Positions 16,013 to 25,722 are shown, numbered from the stretch's first letter. The stretch is 64,000 bases of DNA from Pontibacter diazotrophicus (GCF_003367245.1 NZ_QRGR01000020.1:1-64000), one strand, 5' to 3'. The notes: generated by a model not told the origin, from the sequence alone. Program-made: numbers and translations.

Positions 16013-16624
16013 TTGAGCAAAAAAGCAGAGGCTAAAAAAGAACAGATACTGCAATCGGCGAAAGCAGTGTTTGGCAGGTTAGGCTACAGCAAGGCCACCC
16101 TCGACGATATTGCCGAATCCATCGGCATGAAGAAGCCTTCGCTGTACTATTACTACAAAAGTAAGGAGCTGCTGTTTATAGAGGCTTTCTCGCAGGAGTG
16201 GCGGGACAGCCTGTCGCGCATCAAGCGTATAGCAGACCAGGAGCCAAATCCGCACGAGCGCCTGCTGCTGTACATCCGGTCTTCGTTGCGCTACTACCAG
16301 GAAATCGTGACGCAGCACACCATCTCTATCCGGGTGCTGATCGAAACACGTGTTACTTTCCAGGAGCTGTTCCGGGAGTCGAGAGGCAAGGAGTCAAACT
16401 ACTACGCCTCGGTGATAAAAGAGGGCATCAGCAACGGAATGTTTCTGCCATGCGAAGCAGAGCGCGTGGGCTATTCCATCATGGTTGTGAAAGACCTTAT
16501 CCAGTTCGAGGAGTTCCAGCGGGCTGATTTCCACAAACTGCCTTCTATCGACTTTCAGAAAATAGAGCGGGATGTCCTTTTCACGATAGGCCTCGTTCTC
16601 AACGGCATCAGCTTGAATAGATGA
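16013..16624 (+). CDS. TetR/AcrR-family transcriptional regulator
   Basis: 203 aa. The N-terminal HTH (about 8-55) is classic: ILQSAKAVFGRLGYSKATLDDIAESIGMKKPSLYYYYKSKE in order. The C-terminal ligand domain is unassigned. An in-frame TAA at 15995 leaves TTG at 16013 as the only reasonable start. It lies 93 nt downstream of the ABC/GyrI pair on the same strand and may regulate that exporter, which would fit TetR habits. Confidence 0.88.
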   Translation: MSKKAEAKKEQILQSAKAVFGRLGYSKATLDDIAESIGMKKPSLYYYYKSKELLFIEAFSQEWRDSLSRIKRIADQEPNPHERLLLYIRSSLRYYQEIVTQHTISIRVLIETRVTFQELFRESRGKESNYYASVIKEGISNGMFLPCEAERVGYSIMVVKDLIQFEEFQRADFHKLPSIDFQKIERDVLFTIGLVLNGISLNR

Positions 16625-16699
16625 TTGCTAATTGTCGATTGCTTAAGGTTCCTGCACTATTCAATCTTTGAACAATCAACAATTAGCAAGCAACAATTT
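16622..16699. repeat. inverted word-repeat element, family B, locus 3
   Basis: TGATTGCTAATTGTCGATTG at 16622-16641 faces CAATCAACAATTAGCAAGCAACAATT within 16672-16698. The element fills the whole gap between the convergent tetR and XRE genes and touches both stop codons. Confidence 0.7.
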
Positions 16700-17108
16700 A
16701 ATGCGTCGCCTTATACTCGTCTAACTTTGCTTTCAGCGCCTCTACATCGGCATGATGCCCTTTGGCTACTTCTGCGGCATCGAGTTCCTGCAACATGTTC
16801 TTCATCTGCCCCAGGTAAGCAGCTTTGTCTTTCTTCAGGCAGCCTTTCTGGCCATCCTGACAGGTGCCGTCTTCGCTCATCGGCTTAAACATGCTGCCTT
16901 CACCGTAAATGAGCCACTGGGGGTTCAGGTCTTCGAAATGCTTCACAATGGTCACCAACTCATCTAAAGCGTAGTTTTTACCACAAATTATGTTCGAAAG
17001 GGTTTCCTCGTCGCTGCCGGTCATAGATTTTAATTGCTCCATTTCCAGCTCTTTCAGGTTGGTGTAAAACCGGAATCTTTTACCGATTTGTTGTAGGTCA
17101 ACAGCCAT
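16698..17108 (-). CDS. small XRE/Cro-like HTH protein
   Basis: 136 aa. Residues about 5-65 fit a degenerate lambda-repressor-like HTH (EEQLKSMTGS-type helix, DEETLSNIICGKNYALDELVTIVKHF), followed by NPQWLIYGEGSMF, a segment common after HTH domains in Bacteroidota phage-like regulators. The C-terminus is a Lys/Glu/Ala-rich, probably coiled-coil tail. Target unknown. Confidence 0.65.
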   Translation of the reverse strand: MAVDLQQIGKRFRFYTNLKELEMEQLKSMTGSDEETLSNIICGKNYALDELVTIVKHFEDLNPQWLIYGEGSMFKPMSEDGTCQDGQKGCLKKDKAAYLGQMKNMLQELDAAEVAKGHHADVEALKAKLDEYKATH

Positions 17109-17244
17109 ATGTAAAGGGGTTATTTTAGTTTTAAACTTGCTATACGAGGATATAACAGAATTTGTCCCAAAAAAATCCCTTGAACCGTTATCCGTAGCCT
17201 ATGATGCTCCTGCAAGGGTAAACGGCAGGAAAAAAATGGCAAAC

Positions 17245-19029
17245 CTATGCTGTGTCTTCCGACTGCAGCTGGCGCTCATACAGTACCTTGTACAGGCCTT
17301 CCTCGTTTATCAGTTCCTCATGCGAGCCATGCTGCACTATCTCCCCGTCTTCCATTACCAGAATACTATCCGCCAGCTTCACCGACGATACCCTGTGTGA
17401 GATAATGATGCTCGTGCGGTTATGCATGATGCGACGCAGGCTGCCGAGAATAGCGTTTTCCGTTTTGGTGTCCACTGCTGAGAGGGAGTCGTCGAGTATG
17501 AGGATGCTTGGCTCACGCACCAGTGCCCGCGCAATAGACACCCGCTGCTTCTGGCCGCCAGATAAGGTAATGCCCCGCTCCCCCAGCTTTGTCTCGAACT
17601 GTTCCGGAAAGCGCTTGATGTTCTCATACACGTCGGCGTCTTTGGTAGACTGCACCATCTGCTCTTCCGTAATCTCCGGTAGACCAAAGCCGATGTTGTT
17701 GCTGATGGTGTCGGAGAACAGGAAAACGTCCTGCGGCACATAGCCAAACTGGCTGCGGAGGCTCTTGATGTTGTAGTCGCGCACATCCACGCCGTCAATC
17801 AGTATGCGGCCACTGGTGGCATCATACATGCGTGGCAGCAGGGCTGCAATGGTGCTTTTTCCGGAGCCGGTGTTGCCAATTATAGCCAGCGTCTCGCCAT
17901 GCTTAATGCTAAACGACACGCTCTTCAGCGCATGAATGTTTGTATCAGGGTAAATAAAGTCAACGTTCTCGAACGCGATATCTCCCTTGATAGGCTTGCT
18001 GATGTTCTTACGGGAAACGATATCGTTTTCAGTGTTGAGGAACTCGTTGATACGCTGCTGTGATGCTGCCGCCCGCTGCACCAGGCTGGCTGTCCAACCC
18101 AAGGAGGTAACCGGCCATGTGAGGATGTTCACGTAGATGATGAACTCTGCGATGTTACCTGTCGTGATGCTGCCGTTAATGACCTCCTGCCCACCAATAT
18201 AGACGGTGATAATAGTACTGAGGCCTACCAGGAACAGCACCAGCGGAAAAAACAGCGAGTTCACGAAGTTCAGCTCCAGTGATTTGTCCCGGTACTTGTT
18301 GCTGGCAGTAGTGAAGTTATTATGGGAGTCCTCCTCGCGCACAAAGGATTTCAGCACCCGGATACCGGAGAAGGCCTCCTGCACAAACGTGGTAATACCG
18401 GAAAGGCTCCTCTGAATCTCGTCTGACTTACGCTGGATAATGTTGTTAACGTAATAAATGCTGATGGCCAGTACAGGCAGAGGAATCAGGGTATATAGCG
18501 TCAGCTTCACGTTCACGGAAAGCATATACGGAATCACCATCAGAAACAAAACGATAAGGTTGATGCCGTACATAATGGCCGGGCCAACATACATCCGCAC
18601 GCGGCTCACATCCTCTGAGATGCGCGACATGAGGTCTCCGGTGTTGTTTTTGCGGTAAAAGCTGAGTGGCAGGCTCTGGTAGTGCGCGTAAATGTCGTTC
18701 TTCAGGTCGTTTTCAATCAGGCGGCTCATTACGATAATAGTTTGCCGCACAAAAAACAGGAAGATGCCTCGCAGCAAAGCCATGGCTAAAATAATAAGGC
18801 CATATACCAGAATGCTGTTAGCAAAAATATCATATACCAGTTCCTGCTGGTTCAGCCCCTCGAACAGGCCGTACAGGTTAATGCCTTCCCTGATCAGGTT
18901 AAAGGCATGGCGCACCACTTGGGCCGGTAAAATTTGGAAAAAGTTAGAAATAATGGTAAATACAATGCCCAGCAGGAGCCTGTACTTATATCGGAATAAA
19001 TATTTATTTATGTAACGTAATGATTTCAC
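17245..19029 (-). CDS. ABC exporter, fused permease-ATPase
   Basis: 594 aa. Six-helix membrane domain (about 15-320) followed by an ATPase with Walker A GNTGSGKS (from 385), Q-loop VPQDVFLFS, signature LSGGQKQR, Walker B ILILDDSLSAVD and H-loop ISHRVSS. In Walker B the usual catalytic Glu after DD is changed: LDDS rather than LDE, a feature of degenerate sites in heterodimeric exporters of the YheI/TM287 type. No partner gene is adjacent; the 13632 exporter has a normal LDEA site and could in principle pair with it. TAAATTTG at 19034-19041 (minus) is a candidate -7 box. Confidence 0.9.
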   Translation of the reverse strand: MKSLRYINKYLFRYKYRLLLGIVFTIISNFFQILPAQVVRHAFNLIREGINLYGLFEGLNQQELVYDIFANSILVYGLIILAMALLRGIFLFFVRQTIIVMSRLIENDLKNDIYAHYQSLPLSFYRKNNTGDLMSRISEDVSRVRMYVGPAIMYGINLIVLFLMVIPYMLSVNVKLTLYTLIPLPVLAISIYYVNNIIQRKSDEIQRSLSGITTFVQEAFSGIRVLKSFVREEDSHNNFTTASNKYRDKSLELNFVNSLFFPLVLFLVGLSTIITVYIGGQEVINGSITTGNIAEFIIYVNILTWPVTSLGWTASLVQRAAASQQRINEFLNTENDIVSRKNISKPIKGDIAFENVDFIYPDTNIHALKSVSFSIKHGETLAIIGNTGSGKSTIAALLPRMYDATSGRILIDGVDVRDYNIKSLRSQFGYVPQDVFLFSDTISNNIGFGLPEITEEQMVQSTKDADVYENIKRFPEQFETKLGERGITLSGGQKQRVSIARALVREPSILILDDSLSAVDTKTENAILGSLRRIMHNRTSIIISHRVSSVKLADSILVMEDGEIVQHGSHEELINEEGLYKVLYERQLQSEDTA

Positions 19030-19182
19030 AGTGCAAATTTAAAGCCTTAGGGCTTTTACGTAGTCTGACAAAGTACAAATTGAAATACAAAAAAAAAGAA
19101 TTAATTTCGCAGCGCGAAAGGGGGAGGGGGTACCAGGTGCCTCATTCGCAAAGATAGAACAACCCATAATCAAACTCTATAA

Positions 19183-20283
19183 ATGGTCGAATTAAAAGAA
19201 GTTAAGCGGAAGAAAGACAAGTCAGTCTTTGATCTGGTATCAGAACACAACCACGAGAAAGTTGTTTTCTGCCACGACAAAGATACTGGCTTGAAGGCTA
19301 TTATTGGAGTACATAATACAGTGCTTGGCCCCGCCCTGGGCGGTACGCGCATGTGGTCTTACGCTTCAGAGGCAGAGGCGCTGGATGATGTGCTGCGCCT
19401 TTCGAGAGCAATGACCTACAAGGCCGCTATCTCCGGCCTCAACCTGGGTGGAGGAAAAGCTGTGATTATCGGGGATGCCAAAAAAGACAAGAATGAGGCT
19501 TTGCTTCGCAGGTTCGGCCGCTTTATTAAAAACCTGAACGGCTCTTTTATCACAGCCGAGGACGTGGGCATGACAACCAAGGACATGGAGTACATCCGGA
19601 TGGAAACGGAGCATGTATGTGGTTTGCCTGAGTCCAGGGGCGGTGGCGGAGATCCATCCCCGGTATCGGCATATGGTACCTATATGGGTATGAAAGCGGC
19701 CGCAAAAAAGGCTTTCGGATCAGACTCTCTCGAAGGCAAGAGAATCGCCGTACAGGGCGTTGGCCATGTGGGTGCTTACCTGGTAGAGCTGTTGACGAAA
19801 GAAAACGTCGAAATATTTGTGACTGATATTTACGAAGACCGCCTGCGGGAAGTGGCAAAAAAGTTTGGCGCCAAAGTGGTGGGTATGGACGAACTCTATG
19901 ACCTTGATGTAGACATTTACGCGCCATGCGGGCTGGGTGGTACCATCAACGATATAACGATCGACCGTCTGAAGTGTAAGGTAATTGCAGGTTGCGCCAA
20001 CAACCAGCTGCGCGATGAGCAGGTGCATGGGCCGGCTTTGGTGAAGAAAGGCATTGTTTACGCACCTGATTTTTTAATTAATGCAGGAGGTTTGATTAAT
20101 GTGTACTCAGAGTTGGTGGGCTATAACCGCGACAACGCCTATGCACAGACGGAGCGCATCTATGGATATACATTGGATATCTTCGCGCTTGCTGAGAAAG
20201 AAGGTCTGCACAACCAGCAGGCAGCCATGAGGTTGGCAGAAAAGCGCATTGAGAGCATTGGCAAAATGCGTTCTACTTTCTAA
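19183..20283 (+). CDS. ldh: leucine (branched-chain amino acid) dehydrogenase
   Basis: 366 aa. NAD-dependent oxidative deamination of leucine, valine and isoleucine. Conserved catalytic lysines K80 (MTYKAAISG) and K92 (GGGKAVI) show the 12-residue spacing of known leucine dehydrogenases. Substrate region GPALGGTRMW; Rossmann motif GVGHVGAYL near 192. The products feed branched-chain catabolism and fatty-acid priming. It is one of three dehydrogenases of the ELFV superfamily in this window (others at 30071 and 42962). Confidence 0.9.
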   Translation: MVELKEVKRKKDKSVFDLVSEHNHEKVVFCHDKDTGLKAIIGVHNTVLGPALGGTRMWSYASEAEALDDVLRLSRAMTYKAAISGLNLGGGKAVIIGDAKKDKNEALLRRFGRFIKNLNGSFITAEDVGMTTKDMEYIRMETEHVCGLPESRGGGGDPSPVSAYGTYMGMKAAAKKAFGSDSLEGKRIAVQGVGHVGAYLVELLTKENVEIFVTDIYEDRLREVAKKFGAKVVGMDELYDLDVDIYAPCGLGGTINDITIDRLKCKVIAGCANNQLRDEQVHGPALVKKGIVYAPDFLINAGGLINVYSELVGYNRDNAYAQTERIYGYTLDIFALAEKEGLHNQQAAMRLAEKRIESIGKMRSTF

Positions 20284-20461
20284 TTGCTAAGCGTGTATTT
20301 GCAGCTCAGAATATAATTTAAAAATGCGCTTCCATGGGTTCCGGCATTTGCGGAACTATAGCGGGCTTTCTTTTCTTTAGAAGAAAGCTATCAAAAAAAA
20401 TTGCCAGGCTTGATGCGCCTGTTTTAACAAAGATTTTTACCCAACATACGTTCTTTCAAAT

Positions 20462-21634
20462 ATGCTTAACCGCAGAACACTACGAATTAAGGCGATGCAG
20501 GCGATTTATGCCTATAAACAAGCCGTAGGTTCCGATTATTTACTGGCCTTAGACCAGATAGGCGAGGACTTTGCTCCGGACCTGAATTCAATGGAGGTGC
20601 AGGACAGAAAACTGCTGGAAGGTAGAAGGCAGATTGCCACGCTGCTCTTCAAAGAGTGGTACGAAACGCAGCAGTTCGAGACAGAGGAATCGGATAAGGA
20701 GACGATTGATGCGGTTAACAGGGCCATCGTGTATTACAAGAACCTCATTAAAAAAGACTACACGTATTACGGCAACCAGATGCTGAGTGCTGTGGAGCGT
20801 ATTTATGACCATTACTTGGGTACACTCCAGATACTGGAAGTATTAGTCAGCCTGATTGAGGAAGAGGAGGAAAAGAAAGAGAAGCGCTTTACGGCTGCAA
20901 GCGGCCCTGATGTGAAGCAATTCCTGCAAAACCGCGTGGTGCAGCGCCTGCTCCAGAACAAATCATACCAGCAGCACATCATCCGGCGCAACATCAGCTG
21001 GGGCTCCGACATCAGCGCGATCCGGGCTGTTTATAAGAACATCCTGAAGCAGGACGAAGCCTTTCTGAACTACCTGTCGCTGCCAAATCCGACCCTTGAG
21101 GACGACCTGGAGATAGTGAAACATATTTTCAAAAACATTATCTTTAAAGAAAAAAACTTACAATCTTTGTTTGAAGAGCAGGATCTGAACTGGGTTGAAA
21201 ACAAAGCAATTGTAAAGAGCCTTGTCAACAAAACCATCAAAATCTTAGGAGAAGAGGCAGAAGAAGAGGTGCAATTGCTGGACCTGTCAGCTAACTGGGA
21301 AGACGACAAAGCCTTTTTTGAGGATTTGTATTTCCAGACCGTGCAGGAGGAAGCAAAGTACGAAGCCATGATCTCCGAAAGCGTGAAAAACTGGGATGTG
21401 GAGCGTGTGGCGATGCTGGACAAGATCATTCTTAAGATGGCGCTTTGCGAGATGTACATTTTCCGCAGCATACCGGTGAAGGTAACCATCAACGAGTATA
21501 TTGAGATTTCGAAGCTGTACAGCACTCCGAAAAGTAAACAGTTTATTAATGGCGTGCTGGATAAAATGGCACAGGAATTGACCACAAAAGGTGAGATTCG
21601 TAAATCGGGCCGTGGTCTGATTGATAATAAATAA
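20462..21634 (+). CDS. nusB: transcription antitermination protein NusB, long Bacteroidota form
   Basis: 390 aa. NusB binds boxA RNA with NusE in rRNA antitermination. N-terminal LNRRTLRIKAMQAIYAYKQ matches the RNA-binding first helix. The C-terminal third (about 250-385) carries the core NusB fold: NWDVERVAMLDKIILKMALCE, IPVKVTINEYIEISK and SKQFINGVLDK. The middle insertion makes it more than twice the E. coli length, as usual in Bacteroidota. It heads a same-strand run through coaE. Confidence 0.9.
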   Translation: MLNRRTLRIKAMQAIYAYKQAVGSDYLLALDQIGEDFAPDLNSMEVQDRKLLEGRRQIATLLFKEWYETQQFETEESDKETIDAVNRAIVYYKNLIKKDYTYYGNQMLSAVERIYDHYLGTLQILEVLVSLIEEEEEKKEKRFTAASGPDVKQFLQNRVVQRLLQNKSYQQHIIRRNISWGSDISAIRAVYKNILKQDEAFLNYLSLPNPTLEDDLEIVKHIFKNIIFKEKNLQSLFEEQDLNWVENKAIVKSLVNKTIKILGEEAEEEVQLLDLSANWEDDKAFFEDLYFQTVQEEAKYEAMISESVKNWDVERVAMLDKIILKMALCEMYIFRSIPVKVTINEYIEISKLYSTPKSKQFINGVLDKMAQELTTKGEIRKSGRGLIDNK

Positions 21635-21721
21635 CGCAGCCCGGACGAGAGTGACCTCTATGCCGGAATTGCCGTAAGTAAAGGAGAATTCGTCCCTGAC
21701 GTTAATAAGCATATACAAACT

Positions 21722-22027
21722 ATGAGTAAAAAGACAACCGTACTAGTGGCTTTTACATCGGGTGCGGCCGTAGGGGCCGTAGCTGGCATCCTTTTTGCGC
21801 CCGAAAAAGGAAGAGAAACCCGTTACTGGCTAAGCTACCGCTTAGAGAAATACCGCGACACCCTGGCTGATTTAACGCAGCAGTTAATGGCTAAAAGTGA
21901 TAACCTGCCAACAAACGCTAAATCAGAAGGACAGCGGGTAATACAGGACGCGAAAGACAAAGCAGAAAAGTTACTTGGAGATGTGGATTCACTTATCAAC
22001 GAGATTAACAGCCGCAAAGAACTATAA
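21722..22027 (+). CDS. YtxH-domain protein
   Basis: 101 aa. One N-terminal helix with the glycine/alanine pattern GAAVGAVAGILFAPEKGRETR typical of YtxH/gas-vesicle-like stress proteins, followed by an amphipathic helical tail. It is probably bound to the inner membrane. It ends 3 nt before the isocitrate dehydrogenase ATG. Confidence 0.8.
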   Translation: MSKKTTVLVAFTSGAAVGAVAGILFAPEKGRETRYWLSYRLEKYRDTLADLTQQLMAKSDNLPTNAKSEGQRVIQDAKDKAEKLLGDVDSLINEINSRKEL

Positions 22028-22030
22028 AGC

Positions 22031-23029
22031 ATGAAACAAGTTACCCTTATACCCGGAGACGGGATTGGCCCTGAAATTACAGAAGCTGTAAAAACTATTT
22101 TTAATGCAGCCAACGTGCCCGTAACCTGGGACGAAGAAAATGCTGGGCAAACTACTTTTGATGCTATCGGTGAATTGATTCCATCAACGCTGATCGCCTC
22201 TCTTAATAAGAACAAAGTCGCACTAAAAGGTCCGATCACCACACCAGTGGGCAAGGGCTTTAAAAGCGTGAATGTGCAGCTGCGCCAGATGTTTGACCTG
22301 TACTCGAACGTGCGGCCTGCCAAAACCACACCAGGCGTGAATACACGCTTTGAGAACGTAAACTCCGTGCTGTTTCGCGAGAACACCGAAGGCCTGTATT
22401 CCGGTTTGGAGATATTTGATGAGCGCCTGCAGATAGCGGACTCTATTTCCCGCGTTACCCGTGAGGGCTGCGAGAAGATTGTGCGTGCCGCGTTTGAATA
22501 TGCTACCAGGCACGGATGCAAAAGAGTGACTGCTGTGCACAAGGCAAACATCCTGAAGCATGCAGGTGCCTTGTTCCTGAGCGTGTTCAGAGAAATTGCC
22601 AAAGACTATCCAGATCTGCAAGCCGATGATATCATCATTGATAACATGTGCATGCAACTGGTGGTGAAGCCCGAGCAGTTCGACGTGATTGTGACCACGA
22701 ACCTCTTCGGTGATATCCTGTCAGACCTTTGCGCTGGCCTGGTAGGTGGCCTTGGTGTAGTGGCCGGTGCCAACATAGGCGATGAGATGGCGATATTTGA
22801 GGCCGTACACGGATCAGCTCCGGACATTGCTGGCAAGGGAATTGCTAATCCTACAGCGTTACTGCGCTCTGCCATTATGATGCTGCACCACCTTGACCTC
22901 AAAGATGAGGCAAACCGCATTGAAGCGGCTCTGGAGGCAACTTTGGCTAACAAAGAGGAATGCACCGGCGATTTGGGTGGTAAAGCGAATACCATGCAGT
23001 TTGCGCAGAACATCATTGCGAAATTATAA
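22031..23029 (+). CDS. NAD-dependent isocitrate dehydrogenase (isocitrate/isopropylmalate family)
   Basis: 332 aa. Beta-decarboxylating dehydrogenase: LIPGDGIGPEI at the N-terminus, KSVNVQLRQMFDLYSNVRP near 77-95, ENTEGLYSG, and the nucleotide region HGSAPDIAGKGIANPTA. The Ser and Asn in the SVNVQLR segment, and DLYSNVRP, point to isocitrate rather than 3-isopropylmalate. It would make 2-oxoglutarate in the TCA cycle. Homoisocitrate-type activity cannot be excluded. Confidence 0.85.
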   Translation: MKQVTLIPGDGIGPEITEAVKTIFNAANVPVTWDEENAGQTTFDAIGELIPSTLIASLNKNKVALKGPITTPVGKGFKSVNVQLRQMFDLYSNVRPAKTTPGVNTRFENVNSVLFRENTEGLYSGLEIFDERLQIADSISRVTREGCEKIVRAAFEYATRHGCKRVTAVHKANILKHAGALFLSVFREIAKDYPDLQADDIIIDNMCMQLVVKPEQFDVIVTTNLFGDILSDLCAGLVGGLGVVAGANIGDEMAIFEAVHGSAPDIAGKGIANPTALLRSAIMMLHHLDLKDEANRIEAALEATLANKEECTGDLGGKANTMQFAQNIIAKL

Positions 23030-23056
23030 TTGCAGAATACTTTACATTTTATTTAT

Positions 23057-23605
23057 ATGAAAAAGAGCCTGATTTTAGCAGCAAGTTTTGCTGTAGCTGT
23101 TTTCACTACAAGCTGCGATAACACCGCAGGAAACGATGCAGTAGTAACCAATAACGAAACTGCAGCTACGCAGCAACCAGCAGCACAGCCGGTTTCAAAC
23201 CCTAATGTTGCCACAGAGGGTGAGGTAGCAGCAACGCCATCAGCAAATGCGCCGGTTATGAGCTTTGAGCAGACGGAGTATGACTTTGGTACCGTAAAGC
23301 AGGGCGAGGTGGTAAACCACTCCTTTGAATTTACTAACACCGGCAGTACACCGCTTATCATCGAGAATGCTTCTGCAACATGCGGTTGCACCGTGCCTGA
23401 TTGGACACGTGAGCCAGTGGCGCCGGGCGAAAAAGGGCAGATTGCTGTTCAGTTTAACACCGCAGGCAAAATGGGGCAGCAAAACCCTACTGTTACGGTG
23501 CGTGCCAATACACAGCCGGATATTGTTAAAGTATCCATGAAAGGTGACGTAGCGTCCAGCAGCATACCAACTGCCGGTGCCAACGGACCTGTACGCCGCA
23601 ACTAA
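23057..23605 (+). CDS. DUF1573 lipoprotein
   Basis: 182 aa from the ATG at 23057. Lipobox FTTSC (Cys20), then a low-complexity Ala/Thr/Gln/Asn linker (about 21-65) and a DUF1573 Ig-like domain (about 70-170: FDFGTVKQGE-like YDFGTVKQGEVVNHSFEFTN, and CGCTVPDW). The family is widespread in Bacteroidota just before yajC, as here. Function unknown; probably an envelope structural protein. Confidence 0.88.
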   Translation: MKKSLILAASFAVAVFTTSCDNTAGNDAVVTNNETAATQQPAAQPVSNPNVATEGEVAATPSANAPVMSFEQTEYDFGTVKQGEVVNHSFEFTNTGSTPLIIENASATCGCTVPDWTREPVAPGEKGQIAVQFNTAGKMGQQNPTVTVRANTQPDIVKVSMKGDVASSSIPTAGANGPVRRN

Positions 23606-23642
23606 ATTTTGCACCGCTGATTTCAGCGACACACACTATTAT

Positions 23643-23963
23643 ATGAAAAACATATTATTGCAGACACCCGATGGGGGTATGCTGCCACAGTTGCTCATGT
23701 TCGGAGCAATTATTCTCGTGTTCTACTTCTTCATGATCAGGCCACAGCAAAAGAAAGCAAGTGACCAGAAAAAATTTCGTGAAGAGCTTACCAAAGGCAT
23801 GTATGTTGTCACGATTGGCGGCATGCACGGTAAACTGATAGCAATAGAGGGCGAGACAGTAACGTTAGAAGTAGACAGAGGTGTACGTTTAATGTTTGAC
23901 AAAGCTTCTATTTCTATGGAAGCCACCATGAAGATGCAAAAACCTAAAGACATTGCCGGTTGA
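23643..23963 (+). CDS. yajC: preprotein translocase accessory subunit YajC
   Basis: 106 aa from the ATG at 23643. One N-terminal membrane helix (about 13-32), then the family signature FMIRPQQKKASDQKKF and MYVVTIGGMHGKL. YajC associates with SecDF at the Sec translocon. Its position between DUF1573 and ybbR is the conserved Bacteroidota order. Confidence 0.95.
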   Translation: MKNILLQTPDGGMLPQLLMFGAIILVFYFFMIRPQQKKASDQKKFREELTKGMYVVTIGGMHGKLIAIEGETVTLEVDRGVRLMFDKASISMEATMKMQKPKDIAG

Positions 23964-23991
23964 GAAAGCAAGAAATATAGTTGGATGGTTT

Positions 23992-24936
23992 ATGAGGCCA
24001 TTTCAGCCACGGACAAAGCAATACTGGAGAATAGTATTGCTTTGTTTTGTGGCGGCTTCTACCTTTTGGCTGCTCAACGCGCTAAATAAAAGCTACTCCA
24101 CACAAACCTCTTACCCTATCCGGTTTGTGTACGATCAAAGAAGACTCATCCCTATAACGCCACTGCCAGAGGAGGTAAACATCAATGTTACCGGCACAGG
24201 CTGGAAGCTGCTGCGCAAGACGCTGCGGCTGGAGCTACAGCCGGCTGAGATTTATATCCGCAGTGTACCTCGTAACAATTACCTGTTAGGCTCTGCATTA
24301 CGCCCTGCTTTAGTGAACGCCCTTGATGGTTTGCAACTGAACTTTGTGGTGACGGATACAGTGTACTTTAACTTTGATGCCCGGGTGAGTGAGCGTATTC
24401 CATTGCGCCTGGCGCCTAACCAGACCCTGACAGATGAAAATCATGTTGTTGTCGGGCCGGTGCGCATCACCCCGGATTCCGTCACTTTCACAGGGCCCTC
24501 CTCCCTTATCGATAGTCTGCCCAACCCTTTCACACTGCGCCTGCCAGAGGATGAGGAGCTAACAGAGACTTCCCGCATCACTGTGCCGATTGACTATAAC
24601 TATGAATCGCTGATAAACGCGAGTGTAGAGGAAGCGGAAGTAGCCGTAACGGTGAAAACCCTTGTGCAGCAGGAGCGGCAGCTAACGCCGGAGCTAATAA
24701 ATGTGCCGGAGGGTGTACGGGTTTCTGTACGGCCACCGCTCGCCATGGTGCGTTATCAGGTGTTGCAGGACTCTGTGCCGCTGCTAAACCGGAATCTTTT
24801 CAGAGTAATTCTAGACTATAGCAAACTCAACCCGCAGGATTCTACCATCGTACCAGAACTGGTGCAAAAGCCAACAGGCACCCGCCGCCTATTGGTGTGG
24901 CCAGACCGTTTTAAGGTGGTAGAGGTAGAAAGGTAA
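23992..24936 (+). CDS. YbbR-like (CdaR-type) domain protein
   Basis: 314 aa from the ATG at 23992; a TTG at 23953 overlapping yajC would add 13 residues and is possible. One N-terminal membrane helix (about 15-35, IVLLCFVAASTFWLLNAL), then extracytoplasmic YbbR repeats with VNINVTGTGWKLL and VTFTGPSSLIDSL motifs. CdaR/YbbR proteins regulate the diadenylate cyclase CdaA in other phyla; no cdaA is adjacent, so that link is not shown here. Confidence 0.82.
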   Translation: MRPFQPRTKQYWRIVLLCFVAASTFWLLNALNKSYSTQTSYPIRFVYDQRRLIPITPLPEEVNINVTGTGWKLLRKTLRLELQPAEIYIRSVPRNNYLLGSALRPALVNALDGLQLNFVVTDTVYFNFDARVSERIPLRLAPNQTLTDENHVVVGPVRITPDSVTFTGPSSLIDSLPNPFTLRLPEDEELTETSRITVPIDYNYESLINASVEEAEVAVTVKTLVQQERQLTPELINVPEGVRVSVRPPLAMVRYQVLQDSVPLLNRNLFRVILDYSKLNPQDSTIVPELVQKPTGTRRLLVWPDRFKVVEVER

Positions 24937-24939
24937 AAC

Positions 24940-25542
24940 ATGCTGAAGATAGGTATAACCGGTGGAATAGGTACGGGCAAGACAGTTGTCAGCCGTGTGT
25001 TTGCGCTTTTGAGCGTGCCTGTCTATGATTCTGATGCTCGTGCCAAATGGGTCATGCAGCATGATGAGGTGCTTCGGCAGGAACTTATAACGGCCTATGG
25101 AGCGGAAGCCTTCACAGCCGAAGGAGAATTGAACCGATCTTACCTGGCATCTGTCGTTTTCAACAACCCGGAGCGACTGGAGCAGTTGAATACGTTGGTG
25201 CACCCGCACGTGCGCCATGACTTTGCAAAATGGGCCGCCCTGCATGCTGACAAGCCCTATGTGCTAAAAGAAGCGGCCCTGATGTATGAGTCTGAGGCCT
25301 GGAAGCAGATGGACCAGATCATTACCGTGTTTGCACCCATGGAGACACGCATCAAGCGGCTACTACACCGCGATACCCACCGAACTGAGGAAGACATCCG
25401 CAATATTATCAGCAAGCAACTGAGTGAGGAGGAGCGCATGTCCCGCGCAGAACACATTATCTATAACGACGATCAGCAACTGATCATCCCGCAGGTGCTG
25501 AAGCTACACGAGCAGCTAATCGCATCAGAAATCACCAAGTAA
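24940..25542 (+). CDS. coaE: dephospho-CoA kinase
   Basis: 200 aa. Last step of coenzyme A synthesis. P-loop GITGGIGTGKT (5-15), then VYDSDARAKWVM and HPHVRHDFAKW, typical of CoaE. It starts 3 nt after the ybbR stop and ends the nusB-coaE run. A short hairpin CCGCTAA/TTAGCGG (25568-25585) follows but lacks a T-tract. Confidence 0.95.
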   Translation: MLKIGITGGIGTGKTVVSRVFALLSVPVYDSDARAKWVMQHDEVLRQELITAYGAEAFTAEGELNRSYLASVVFNNPERLEQLNTLVHPHVRHDFAKWAALHADKPYVLKEAALMYESEAWKQMDQIITVFAPMETRIKRLLHRDTHRTEEDIRNIISKQLSEEERMSRAEHIIYNDDQQLIIPQVLKLHEQLIASEITK

Positions 25543-25690
25543 GATTTTCGGGTTCTGGCTTCTGTATCCGCTAAGGTATTAGCGGAGCAGGATACTAATG
25601 CTCTGTTCCCGGCGTTGCCTAAGTAGGGCTGCGGTAAAAAAGAATGAAGAAAGGGACGCGCGCAGCGTTTGCACAGAAAAGTATGGACAT

Positions 25691-25721
25691 AAAAAAAGGA
25701 CAACTTTGCAGTTGTCCTTTT
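25691..25721 (-). terminator. intrinsic terminator of tRNA-Val
   Basis: 12-bp perfect stem AAAAGGACAACT (25694-25705) with AGTTGTCCTTTT (25710-25721). On the minus strand it continues into a T-run (complement of 25691-25697), directly after the tRNA 3' end. Confidence 0.9.
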
Positions 25722-25722
25722 G

